DNA of 64,000 bases, taken from the NCBI RefSeq assembly GCF_002262885.1, contig NZ_NKYF01000013.1:171240-235239 (forward strand), written 5' to 3'. The position numbers and the translations under genes are program-made. The number at the start of each line of letters is the position of its first letter. Within the stretch, counting starts at the first letter, position 1. Positions 1 through 8,246 of this stretch are shown in pieces. The notes beneath the pieces are model-generated. The model had not been told where the DNA came from, searched no databases, and saw only the letters and a list, made by a program, of their open reading frames with translations. The stretch is from Pseudonocardia sp. MH-G8 (lineage in GTDB: Bacteria; Actinomycetota; Actinomycetes; Mycobacteriales; Pseudonocardiaceae).

Positions 1-885
1 CTCGCCCAGGTCCGGGGCGATGGCGACGGCGGTGAGGTCACGCGCGTCGCGCCGGGCCAGCCAGCTCGTCGCGCCGGAGACCACGGTGCCGGTCGAGCCG
101 CCGAACAGGAACCCGCGCCGGGCGAGCCGGTGGCACATCCGGATCGCGTCGGCCTCCTCGACGTGGAGGACCTCGTCCACGAGGCTCTCGTCGAGCAGCG
201 GCGGACGCACGTTCATGCCGAGGCCGGGGAGCATCCGGCGGGCGGCCGGTGTACCGAAGCTGACCGAGCCGGCGGCGTCTACGGCGACGATCCGCACCGA
301 CGGGCGCCATTCCTTGAACCAGCGCGCGCAGCCCATCAGCGTGCCGGTGGTACCCGCCCCGACGAACAACACGTCGAGCTCGGGGAACCGCCGAGCGATC
401 GCCGGTGCCGTGGTGCGGTGGTGCGCCTTCCACGAATTCGCGTTCGAGTACTGGTCGAGCCACACGAAACGCGGGTCGGACGCGCAGACGTCGCGGACGT
501 ACGCGAGACGCGCACCGAGGTACCCGGTCTCCGGATCCGGCACGGTGACGACGTGCACCTCGGCGCCCAGCGCCTCCATCAGCAGGCGGGTGGCGAGGTT
601 GCAGCGGGAGTCGGTGACGCACCGGAAGCGGTATCCCCTGCTCGCGGCGATGATGCTCAGTGCAACGCCCAGGTTCCCGGACGAGGATTCGACCAGCACG
701 GACCCCGGACGCAGGACGCCGTCGGCCTCCGCGGCCGTCACCATCTCGTTCGCGGCCTTCAGCTTCACCGAACCGGCGAAGTTGAACCCCTCGCACTTGA
801 GGAACAACGGGCTCCCGAGAACCTGCCGCAGGTCGACGTACAGGTCGTCCTGGTTGAACTCCTGGGGAACGGAGATGATCGGCAT
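1..885 (-). CDS. SbnA-like PLP-dependent synthase, C-terminus cut by window edge
   Basis: Fold-type II PLP enzyme of the cysteine synthase family, closest in this window to the SbnA protein at 28393-29379. The two align from residue 1 without gaps over the 295 residues present and are largely identical by eye. The likely Schiff-base lysine is K41 in GSVKLKA, and the phosphate-binding GAGTTGT and GGSTGT loops are present. SbnA enzymes condense O-phospho-L-serine with glutamate to give N-(2-amino-2-carboxyethyl)-glutamate, the first step to L-2,3-diaminopropionate. Start ATG at 883-885 follows a GAGGGGG ribosome site. About 33 residues should lie beyond base 1. No SbnB partner is visible on this side, so the substrate here is inferred from the paralogue only. 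Confidence 0.85.
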   Translation of the reverse strand, partial: MPIISVPQEFNQDDLYVDLRQVLGSPLFLKCEGFNFAGSVKLKAANEMVTAAEADGVLRPGSVLVESSSGNLGVALSIIAASRGYRFRCVTDSRCNLATRLLMEALGAEVHVVTVPDPETGYLGARLAYVRDVCASDPRFVWLDQYSNANSWKAHHRTTAPAIARRFPELDVLFVGAGTTGTLMGCARWFKEWRPSVRIVAVDAAGSVSFGTPAARRMLPGLGMNVRPPLLDESLVDEVLHVEEADAIRMCHRLARRGFLFGGSTGTVVSGATSWLARRDARDLTAVAIAPDLGE

Positions 886-1058
886 GGTGCCCCCTCGTCC
901 ATCGGGATCGCCGCGGTGCGACTGGAACGAGAATGCGTCGGGAGAGGGCGCGGATCGATGGGGGCAGCACGTCGGGGGGAGAGGGTGCCCCCCGGATCCG
1001 GGTGGGGTTGTCCCGACTGCCCTGCCGCCGGCGGCCGCTCCCGGCGTACCGTTCCCAG

Positions 1059-2966
1059 GTGGTCGCCGACTCGCCGTTCGTGTCCGACGTCCCCGCCGCC
1101 CAGGCGCTCGACGCGTGGCGCGACGCGTGCGCGGCCACCGGATGCCCACCGCGGCTGGAGGTCGTGCGGGTGCCGGTGGCCCACGCCGTCGGGCGCGTCA
1201 CCGCCGAACCGGTGTGGGCGCAGCGCTCCTCCCCCGCCTTCGACGCGTCCGGGATGGACGGGATCGCGGTGCGGGCCGCCGACACCATCGGGGCGGCGGA
1301 GACCACGCCGGTGCTGCTGCGCGACTTCGCCGTGGTCGACACCGGCGACCCGCTGCCCGAGGGCTACGACGCCGTCGTCATGCGCGAGCACGTGCACCGC
1401 GTCGGCGAGGCGGCCGAGGTGCGCGCCGCGGTGCCCCCGTACCAGCACGTGCGGTCCATCGGCGAGGACATCGCGGCCGCGGAGCTGCTGCTGCCGGCCG
1501 GGCACCGGCTGCGCCCGGTCGACGTCGCGGCGGCCGCGGCGGCCGGCGCCGTCGAGCTGGCCGTGCGGCGCGCGCCGGTGGTCGTGGTCGTGCCGACCGG
1601 TGACGAGATCCGGCCCATCGGCACCGAGCCCGCACCCGGCGAGATCCTCGACACCAACTCGCTGATGCTGGCCGCGCAGGCGCGCGAGCTGGGGTGCGAG
1701 GCGCGGGTCACGCCGATCGTCGCCGACGACCCGGCGGTGATCATGCAGACGTTGCAGGAGGCCACCGCCGAAGCGGATCTGGTGGTGCTCGTCGCCGGCT
1801 CCAGCGCAGGTCGCGACGACTACACCGCCCGGGTGGTCGCGAAGGCGGGCACGCTCGCGGTGCACGGGGTGGCCGTGCGGCCGGGACACCCGGTCGTGCT
1901 CGGCGCCGTCGACGCGACGCCCGTGCTGGGCGCGCCCGGCTACCCGGTCTCGGCCGCGCTCACGTTCGACATCTTCGCCGCGCCACTGCTGGCCGCCCTG
2001 GAGGGAGCCGCACCCCGCGAACGGCCCACCGCCACGGCCCGGCTCGCCCGCAAGCTCGCCTCGAACGTCGGCATGGACGACTGGGTGCGCGTCCGGCTGG
2101 GTCGCGTCGGCGGCGATGTCGTGGCCACACCGCTCCCGCGCGGCGCGGGCGTGCTCACCTCGCTGGTCCGGGCGGACGGCCTGCTGGTGGTCCCGGCCGG
2201 GTTGGAGGGCCACCACGCGGGCGAGCAGGTACGGGTGGAGCTGCTGCGCGGGCTCGGCGAGATCGGGCGCACGATCGTCGCGATCGGCTCCCACGACCTC
2301 GTGCTCGACGTCGCCGCGTCCGCCCTGCGCGCCGACGACCCGCTGGTCACCCTGGCCGGTTCCAACGTCGGCTCGCTGGGCGGGCTCGTGGCGCTGCGCG
2401 ACGGGCTGTGCCACCTGGCCGGCTCGCACCTGCTCGACCCGGCCACGGGCGAGTACACGCTGCCGTACGTCGACAAGATCCTCGGAGTGGACGACGTCGC
2501 CGTGGTGCGGCTCGTGCACCGCGACCAGGGCCTGATCGTCGCCCCCGGCAACCCCCTGGGCCTCGCCGGGATCGAGGACCTGGCCCGCGAGGGCGTCCGC
2601 TACGTCAACCGGCAGCGCGGAGCGGGCACCCGGGCCCTGCTCGACCACGAGCTCGCCACCCGGGGCCTCGACCCGGCGCAGGTCGACGGGTACACGCGCG
2701 AGGAGCACACGCACCTGGCGGTGGCCGCCGCCATCGCGGCCGGTCGGGCCGACGCGGGCCTGGGCATCCTCGCCGCCGCGCGCGCGTTCGGCCTGGACTT
2801 CGTGCCGGTGGCCCGCGAGCCCTACGACCTCGTGCTGCGCGCCGAGACCCTGGACGAGCCGCTGCTCGCGCCGCTGTGGGAACTGCTCGCGCGCCCGGCG
2901 TTCCGCGAGGAGGTGGAGGCGCTGGGCGGCTACTCGTGCGCCGAGACGGGTCGGCGGATCCGGTGA
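1059..2966 (+). CDS. MoeA-like molybdopterin protein fused to a binding-protein-like domain
   Basis: The N-terminal two thirds is MoeA (molybdopterin molybdenumtransferase, inserting molybdate into adenylylated molybdopterin): SGMDGIAVRAAD near the start, PTGDEI, DTNSLML and the C-terminal beta domain. The last ~200 residues (from about GSHDLVLDV) form a periplasmic-binding-protein-like domain (PBP_like) with no signal peptide, so it is cytosolic. This MoeA-PBP architecture is known in actinobacteria and is thought to sense or channel molybdate or cofactor. The frame is open further upstream; GTG 1059 (VVADSPF) or GTG 1080 are the best starts because the preceding residues are basic low-complexity. 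A long hairpin follows the stop. Confidence 0.85.
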   Translation: MVADSPFVSDVPAAQALDAWRDACAATGCPPRLEVVRVPVAHAVGRVTAEPVWAQRSSPAFDASGMDGIAVRAADTIGAAETTPVLLRDFAVVDTGDPLPEGYDAVVMREHVHRVGEAAEVRAAVPPYQHVRSIGEDIAAAELLLPAGHRLRPVDVAAAAAAGAVELAVRRAPVVVVVPTGDEIRPIGTEPAPGEILDTNSLMLAAQARELGCEARVTPIVADDPAVIMQTLQEATAEADLVVLVAGSSAGRDDYTARVVAKAGTLAVHGVAVRPGHPVVLGAVDATPVLGAPGYPVSAALTFDIFAAPLLAALEGAAPRERPTATARLARKLASNVGMDDWVRVRLGRVGGDVVATPLPRGAGVLTSLVRADGLLVVPAGLEGHHAGEQVRVELLRGLGEIGRTIVAIGSHDLVLDVAASALRADDPLVTLAGSNVGSLGGLVALRDGLCHLAGSHLLDPATGEYTLPYVDKILGVDDVAVVRLVHRDQGLIVAPGNPLGLAGIEDLAREGVRYVNRQRGAGTRALLDHELATRGLDPAQVDGYTREEHTHLAVAAAIAAGRADAGLGILAAARAFGLDFVPVAREPYDLVLRAETLDEPLLAPLWELLARPAFREEVEALGGYSCAETGRRIR

Positions 2967-2971
2967 TCGCG

Positions 2972-3019
2972 AGTATCGGTTGCCCATTGCTGTGATCACG
3001 ACAATGGACAACCGATACT
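2972..3019. repeat. Imperfect 18-bp inverted repeat between moeA-like and comB-like genes
   Basis: Arms 2972-2989 and 3002-3019 pair over 18 positions with one mismatch around a 12-nt loop. The structure ends 7 nt before the ATG at 3027, and no Shine-Dalgarno sequence is visible between them. It may terminate the upstream transcript or control the downstream start. There is no U-tract. Confidence 0.75.
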
Positions 3020-3026
3020 TCGGATC

Positions 3027-3740
3027 ATGACCCGTCCCGAGCACCGCCAGCGCGCGTACCCGGTCCGGCTCGAGTGGGGGCGGGAGGGGGCCGCGGTGCT
3101 CGCCGCCGACTGTGCGGTCGTGATCGTGGTCGACGTGCTGTCGTTCTCCACCGCTGTGGACGTGGCCGTGGGGCGGGGCGCCGCGGTCCTGCCGTTGCGC
3201 TCCGCGGACCGGGACCGTGTGCTGCCTCCGGACGTACAGCTCGCCGGGCCCCGCGGCGGGCCCGGGCCCTCGCTGAGCCCGGCGTCGCTCGTGGACCTGC
3301 CCGCGGGCACCCGGCTCGGTCTGCCCTCCCCCAACGGCGCCACCCTGTGCGCGGCCGTCGCCGCTTCCGGGGCCGTGCTGCTGGCCGGCTGCCTGCGCAA
3401 CGCGTCGGCGGTGGCGGCCGCCGCGCAGGCCGTCGGGGGCCCGATCGGGATCGTGCCGGCCGGGGAGCGCTGGCCCGACGACACGATGCGCGTCGCCGTC
3501 GAGGACGCGCTCGGTGCCGGCGCGATCGCCGCCGCGCTCCCCGACCGTTCCCCCGAGGCCGAGCTGGCCGTCGCGCAGTTCCGGGCGGCGCGCGCGCAGG
3601 GCCTGGCCGACGTGCTCGCCACCACCGCCTCGGGCCGTGAGCTGCACGCGGAGGGCTTCGCGGACGACGTCGCCCTGGCCGCCGCGCACGACGTCAGCGA
3701 CGTCGCGCCGACGCTGCGCGAGGGCATGCTGGCGGCATGA
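3027..3740 (+). CDS. 2-phosphosulfolactate phosphatase family protein (ComB-like)
   Basis: 237 residues matching the ComB family, which in methanogens dephosphorylates 2-phosphosulfolactate in coenzyme M synthesis. In actinobacteria its substrate is not established. Family signatures seen: VVIVVDVLSFSTAVDVA near residue 35, and LPSPNGATLCAAVAASG near residue 95. The stop overlaps the next start as ATGA (3737-3740), so it is translationally coupled to the MBL-fold gene. ATG 3027 has no clear ribosome site and lies just behind a hairpin, so a later start is possible. Confidence 0.8.
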   Translation: MTRPEHRQRAYPVRLEWGREGAAVLAADCAVVIVVDVLSFSTAVDVAVGRGAAVLPLRSADRDRVLPPDVQLAGPRGGPGPSLSPASLVDLPAGTRLGLPSPNGATLCAAVAASGAVLLAGCLRNASAVAAAAQAVGGPIGIVPAGERWPDDTMRVAVEDALGAGAIAAALPDRSPEAELAVAQFRAARAQGLADVLATTASGRELHAEGFADDVALAAAHDVSDVAPTLREGMLAA

Positions 3741-4513
3741 GCGACGGGCGGTGGGTCGAGGTCGGCGACGGGATCCTCGCCCGCCGCTACGCGGAGCTGG
3801 ACCTCACCGTCGGCCTCGTGCTCGGCACCGACCGCGCCCTCGTGGTCGACGTCCGCGGCGACGCGCGGCAGGGCCGGGAGCTGGCCGCGGCGGTGCGGGC
3901 GGTCACCACGCTGCCGCTCGTCGTCGCGATCACGCATGCGCACTTCGACCACTGCTTCGGCGCCGGCGCCTTCGCGCCCGCCCCCGTACACGCGCTGCCC
4001 CGCTGCCGGGAGGTGCTGGCCGCGACCGCCGCGGCGCAGCGGGAGCGGTGGAGCGCGCACTACCGCGGCCGCGGCGACCACACCACGGCCGACGCGCTCG
4101 CCGGCACCGTCGCGCCGCTGCCGGACCGCGACGCACCCGCCGTCCTCGACCTCGGCGGGCGCCGCGCCGAACTGCGCCACATCGGGCGCGGGCACACCGA
4201 TCACGACCTCGTCGTCGTCGTGCCCGACTCCGGGGTCGTGTTCGCAGGAGACCTGGTGGAACACGGCGCGCCGCCCGACTTCGAGGACGCCGTCGTCGCC
4301 GAGTGGCCCGCCACCCTCGCCGCCCTGCTGGAACTGCGGCCGCGCGTGGTCGTGCCCGGGCACGGCGACCCCGTCGACGCCGCGTTCGTCGACCGGCAGC
4401 GGGCCGAGCTGGCCGAGGTCGCCACCCTGCACGCGGCGGTCGGCCGGGGCGAGATCACCGCCACCGAAGCGGCGCGCCGGTCCCCGTACCCGGGCGTGCC
4501 GTGGCCGCGATGA
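3737..4513 (+). CDS. MBL-fold metallo-hydrolase
   Basis: 258-residue metallo-beta-lactamase-fold hydrolase. The zinc-binding THAHFDH motif is near residue 70, a further histidine lies in IGRGHTDHD, the metal-bridging aspartate in VFAGDLVE, and the last histidine in VPGHGDPVD. The set of ligands looks complete, so it should be an active hydrolase; the substrate is not deducible. It overlaps comB-like upstream by 4 bp and tenA-like downstream by 4 bp, so the three genes form a coupled operon. Confidence 0.88.
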   Translation: MSDGRWVEVGDGILARRYAELDLTVGLVLGTDRALVVDVRGDARQGRELAAAVRAVTTLPLVVAITHAHFDHCFGAGAFAPAPVHALPRCREVLAATAAAQRERWSAHYRGRGDHTTADALAGTVAPLPDRDAPAVLDLGGRRAELRHIGRGHTDHDLVVVVPDSGVVFAGDLVEHGAPPDFEDAVVAEWPATLAALLELRPRVVVPGHGDPVDAAFVDRQRAELAEVATLHAAVGRGEITATEAARRSPYPGVPWPR

Positions 4514-5172
4514 CTACCGTCCGCCCGGTGACCTTCTCAGCGCAGCTGCGGGAGCTGACCGCGCCGACGTGGAACGCCGCCGTCGGCCACCGGTTCGTGG
4601 ACGAGATCTGGCGTGGCGAGATCGACGGGGACGTCCTGGCGACCTACCTCGTGCAGGACCACCAGTTCGTGGACGCCTTCCTCGCGCTGATGGGCGCCGC
4701 CGTGGCCTCCGCCGACCGTGCGGAGGCGCGGGTCGTGCACGCCCGCCAGCTCGGGATCATCGCCGGCCCCGAGAACGACTTCTTCGCCCGCGCCCTCGAC
4801 ACGCTCGACGTGCCGCTGACCGACCGCACCTACCCCGAGCTGCGGGAACCGACGAGCGGGTTCATCGCGCTGATGGACACCGCCCGCACCAGCGCCGACT
4901 ACCCGTCGTGCCTGGCGGTGCTGCTGGTCGCCGAGTGGCTCTACCTGGACTGGGCCACCCGGGCGGACACCGAGCTGCCCGAGGAGCCGTTGCAGCACGA
5001 GTGGATCGCGCTGCACACCGGCCCGGCCTTCACCGCGTGGGTGGACTTCCTGCGCGACGAGTTCGACCGGGTGACCGAGGACCTCGACAACGGCCACCGC
5101 GAGCAGGTGCAGGAGCTGTTCGTCCGCGCGGTGGACCTGGAGCTGGCGTTCTTCGAGGCGTCCTACACCTGA
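4510..5172 (+). CDS. TenA family protein, Cys-less (TenA_E-like)
   Basis: 220-residue all-helical TenA/thiaminase II family protein. Classical TenA hydrolyses aminopyrimidine thiamin breakdown products with a catalytic cysteine in an LPC motif. Here the aligned stretch reads LAVLLVAEWLYLDWA, with glutamate instead of the LPC cysteine, as in the TenA_E subgroup. YLVQDHQFVDAF near residue 45 is the conserved substrate-pocket helix. ATG at 4510 overlaps the previous stop (4511-4513). A salvage role is family knowledge, not shown here. Confidence 0.82.
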   Translation: MTTVRPVTFSAQLRELTAPTWNAAVGHRFVDEIWRGEIDGDVLATYLVQDHQFVDAFLALMGAAVASADRAEARVVHARQLGIIAGPENDFFARALDTLDVPLTDRTYPELREPTSGFIALMDTARTSADYPSCLAVLLVAEWLYLDWATRADTELPEEPLQHEWIALHTGPAFTAWVDFLRDEFDRVTEDLDNGHREQVQELFVRAVDLELAFFEASYT

Positions 5173-5309
5173 CCTCGCCGCTTGCCGGGTCATGCCGCCA
5201 CCCGCTTCCTGCCCAGGTCCAGCCGACGTGAGGGTTTTGGATCTTCCCCGATTCCCTCTCAGATCTATCTGATCATGCAAAGATCGCAGGTCAGGCCCAC
5301 CAGCCTCGC

Positions 5310-6098
5310 CTACCGCTTCGCGAGGGCCGCGATCAGCGGCTCCGGGTCCGGGTCGTCGAGGAGGGCCTGGAACACCACCGTGTCGGCCCCGGCCGCGGCG
5401 TAGGTGCCGACGGACTCGTCGATCCGCGCACCGAGGTCGGGGGCCGACGCGTCGATCTCCACGAACACGAGGTTGTCGAACGGCTCGCCGACGCGGCCCA
5501 CGCGACCCTCGGCCGCGGTCGCGAACACCTCCCGAACCTGAGCGGGCGTCTGTCCGGCGTCGAGGATGACGCCGTCGGCCAGCTCACCGGCCAGCCGCAC
5601 CGTCTTGGGCCCCCGCCCCCCGACCAGCAACGGCGGCGGCGATGCCGGGGGCCAGTCCAGCGTGACGTCGCGCAGCTTCACGTAGCGGCCCTCGACGTCG
5701 ACGGTGCGCCCGTGCAGGAGATCCCGCACGGCGCTCGTGTACTCGCGCAGCAGGGTCATCGGCGACGCGGCGCGCGCCCCGACCTGCTCCATCCACTCCA
5801 GGACGCCGTGGCCGAAGCCGGGCCGGAACCGGCCGGGGAACAGCCGCGCGACGGTGGCGATCTCCATCGCGGCCAGCGCCGGGTTGCGCAGCGGCACCGG
5901 CATCAGCCCGATGCCGACCTGCAGCCGCTCGGTGCAGGCCAGTGCGGCGGTGGCGCTGGTGAGCCCGCCCTCGAAGAAGCAGTCCTCCCACAGCCACAGC
6001 TGCGCGATGCCCGCGGCCTCGGCCGCCTGCGCCACCTCCTGCAACCGCTCCGGTGGGGACTTCGGGGTGAGCACCACGCCGACCGTCGTATCCGTCAT
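5310..6098 (-). CDS. LLM-class flavin-dependent oxidoreductase
   Basis: 262-residue luciferase-like monooxygenase (F420- or FMN-dependent TIM barrel). Seen: TVGVVLTPKSPPERL (first strand), AQLWLWEDCFFEG, the LQVGIGLMPVPLRNPA stretch, LFPGRFRPGFGHG, and PPLLVGGRGPKTVRLAGELADGVIL, the usual cofactor-side segment. ATG at 6096-6098 gives a start flush with the first beta strand. It is transcribed away from the S9 peptidase gene. In actinomycetes many of these use F420; the cofactor cannot be fixed from sequence alone. Confidence 0.88.
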   Translation of the reverse strand: MTDTTVGVVLTPKSPPERLQEVAQAAEAAGIAQLWLWEDCFFEGGLTSATAALACTERLQVGIGLMPVPLRNPALAAMEIATVARLFPGRFRPGFGHGVLEWMEQVGARAASPMTLLREYTSAVRDLLHGRTVDVEGRYVKLRDVTLDWPPASPPPLLVGGRGPKTVRLAGELADGVILDAGQTPAQVREVFATAAEGRVGRVGEPFDNLVFVEIDASAPDLGARIDESVGTYAAAGADTVVFQALLDDPDPEPLIAALAKR

Positions 6099-6358
6099 GC
6101 ACGGATCACACCACGACCGACCGACAAGCCGACACGAAGTGGAAACACCTTGTGCCTTGCGCGGCCAGGCCGCCGCGTCGTCCACTGGCAGTGCCGGGAG
6201 GAACGGCCGGGACGGTGCTGTCAGGGCGCGGCGCGCGCAGTGGTACCGGACGCCGTCACCGACCGGTCCACGGGGTACTTTCCGGTTCCGGTGATCCGGC
6301 ACCTCGAGGGCCGTCCCCGGCCGGCGATGTGGCTGCAGTGGAGGAGGCTGTGAGGGAG

Positions 6359-8230
6359 ATGGAGCACGTGGAGGTGTCGGGGTTCACCGAGCGGCGGCTC
6401 GCGCGTCTCGGCGGTGGCACGGATGCGCCCGTGCTGTTCCCTCCGCAGTACTCCCATCCGGCGCCCTCGCCGGACGGGGCGCTGCTGGCCTGGATCTCCG
6501 ACCGGGACGGCCGCCCGCGCGCCTGGGTGGCCCCGCTCCCGCCCGACGGCGCGCCGGTCGTCGAGCCGGAGATGGCGCTGCCCGTCGAGGGTGACGTCGA
6601 GGCGCTGAGCTGGTCGCCCGACGGGCTGTGGATCGCCTGCCAGACCGCGCGGTACGGCGGCGAACGCACCCGGGTGCAGGTGGTCGCGCCCGAGAGCGGG
6701 GAGGTCCGCGAGCTCGCGCCCGGTGCTGCGGCCACCACCCTCGGCGTCTGGTCGCCCACCGGGCGGCAGCTGGGGATCACCCTCTTCGCCGAGGGCTCGG
6801 GCGACGGGCAGGCCTGCCTCGTCGACCTGCGCGACGGCACGTCCACGGTGCTCACCTCGGGCCCGGCCGCCCGGGTCTGCGCGGTGAGCGGCGACGGGCG
6901 GCGCGCCGTCGTCCGGCTGGGCCGCCAGGGCGCCCACCGGCTCGAGCTCGTGGACCTGCGCTCCGGGCGGCGCACCGAGCTGCTGCCGGGTGGCGGAGGA
7001 GTCGCCGACGCCCGGTTCGGCGTCACCGGACGCCAGCTCTACGTGCACACCGACGCCGGGCGGGAGCGCCCCGCGCTGCTCGCGGTGACGCTGCGCGGCA
7101 GCAGCGGTGTGTCCAGCGTCTACACGATCGCCCAGCGCCCCGACGACGACCTCGACCTGGTGGCCCTCGATCCCGCGGGCGTGCGCGCCGCGCTCGCCTG
7201 GAACGTCGACGGGCGCAGCGAGCTGGAACTGCTCGACCTGCGCTCGGGCCTGCTGGAGCCGGTGGTCCCGGTGCCCGGCGACGTGATCACCGGTGTCGCG
7301 TTCGGCCGCGACGGGCGGGCCCTGCTCGTGGCGAACGAGGGCCCGACGGTGCCCCCGCGGATCTCGCGCGTGGGGCTGGAGAAGCACGACGCGTCCACGC
7401 CGTTGCTGCGCGGCCCCCGTCAGCAGTTCGGCACGTCGCTGGTCGAGCCCACGTTGCAGAACTTCCGGGGCGAGGACGGGCTGCGGCTGTCCGGCTGGCT
7501 CTTCCGCCCGAGCGGCGAGCTGGGCCCGCTGCCCACGCTGCTCTGGCTCCACGGTGGCCCGGAGGCCCAGGAACGCCCGACGTTCCAGCCGCTGTTCCAG
7601 GCGCTGCTCGCGGAGGGCGTGGCCGTCTTCGCACCGAACGTGCGCGGGTCGGGCGGCTACGGGCGCAGCTTCGCCACCGCCGACCACGGGGAGGGGCGCT
7701 TCGCCGCGATCAGCGACGTGCGCGCAGCCGTCGACTTCCTCGTGACGGCGGGCCTGGCCGACGCGGCGCGCGTGGGGGTGTCGGGACGCTCCTACGGCGG
7801 CTACCTCACCCTCGCCGCGCTCGCCTGGTACCCCGAGCGGTTCGCCGTGGGCGTCGACGTGTGCGGCATCTCCGACTTCGCCTCGTTCTACGCGCGCACC
7901 GAACCGTGGATCGCCACCGCGGCCACCACCGCGTACGGCGATCCCCACGCCGACGCGGCCCTGCTGCACGAGCTCTCCCCGCTGCAGCACGTGGAGCACA
8001 TCGCCGCGCCGCTGCTCGTGGTCCACGGCGCCCACGACACCAACGTGCCGCTCGAGCAGGCGCAGCAGGTGGTGGACGCGCTGCGCGAGCGCGGCGCGAG
8101 CCCCGGCTTCCTGCTGTTCGACGACGAGGCCCACGAGGTGCGCGGCACGGACAACCGCGTGGTCTTCGTGCGCGAGGTGGTGAGCTGGGTGAAGGCCCAC
8201 CTCCACGAGGTGGGCGAACGCACCGCGTAG
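6359..8230 (+). CDS. S9 family serine peptidase (acyl-aminoacyl / dipeptidyl peptidase type)
   Basis: 623 residues: an N-terminal beta-propeller (about residues 30-380, with repeated SPDG/SWSPDG blades) and a C-terminal alpha/beta-hydrolase peptidase domain. The catalytic serine is in GVSGRSYGGY, aspartate in HGAHDTNVP and histidine in DDEAHEV; the oxyanion region WLHGGPEAQ is present. No signal peptide, so it is a cytosolic oligopeptidase. ATG 6359 or GTG 6350 are both possible, with GGAGGAG at 6341 serving either. It converges with the kinase gene downstream. Confidence 0.9.
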   Translation: MEHVEVSGFTERRLARLGGGTDAPVLFPPQYSHPAPSPDGALLAWISDRDGRPRAWVAPLPPDGAPVVEPEMALPVEGDVEALSWSPDGLWIACQTARYGGERTRVQVVAPESGEVRELAPGAAATTLGVWSPTGRQLGITLFAEGSGDGQACLVDLRDGTSTVLTSGPAARVCAVSGDGRRAVVRLGRQGAHRLELVDLRSGRRTELLPGGGGVADARFGVTGRQLYVHTDAGRERPALLAVTLRGSSGVSSVYTIAQRPDDDLDLVALDPAGVRAALAWNVDGRSELELLDLRSGLLEPVVPVPGDVITGVAFGRDGRALLVANEGPTVPPRISRVGLEKHDASTPLLRGPRQQFGTSLVEPTLQNFRGEDGLRLSGWLFRPSGELGPLPTLLWLHGGPEAQERPTFQPLFQALLAEGVAVFAPNVRGSGGYGRSFATADHGEGRFAAISDVRAAVDFLVTAGLADAARVGVSGRSYGGYLTLAALAWYPERFAVGVDVCGISDFASFYARTEPWIATAATTAYGDPHADAALLHELSPLQHVEHIAAPLLVVHGAHDTNVPLEQAQQVVDALRERGASPGFLLFDDEAHEVRGTDNRVVFVREVVSWVKAHLHEVGERTA

Positions 8231-8231
8231 C

Positions 8232-8246
8232 CCCGCCCCGGGCGGG
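8232..8246. terminator. Possible bidirectional terminator between convergent genes
   Basis: A 6-bp GC-only inverted repeat (CCCGCC / GGCGGG, 3-nt loop) fills the 16-bp gap between the peptidase stop and the kinase stop. No U-tract. Confidence 0.35.

Noticed and set aside
1..885. Pseudogene or frameshifted SbnA
   Set aside because: The frame is intact; it is cut only by the window edge.
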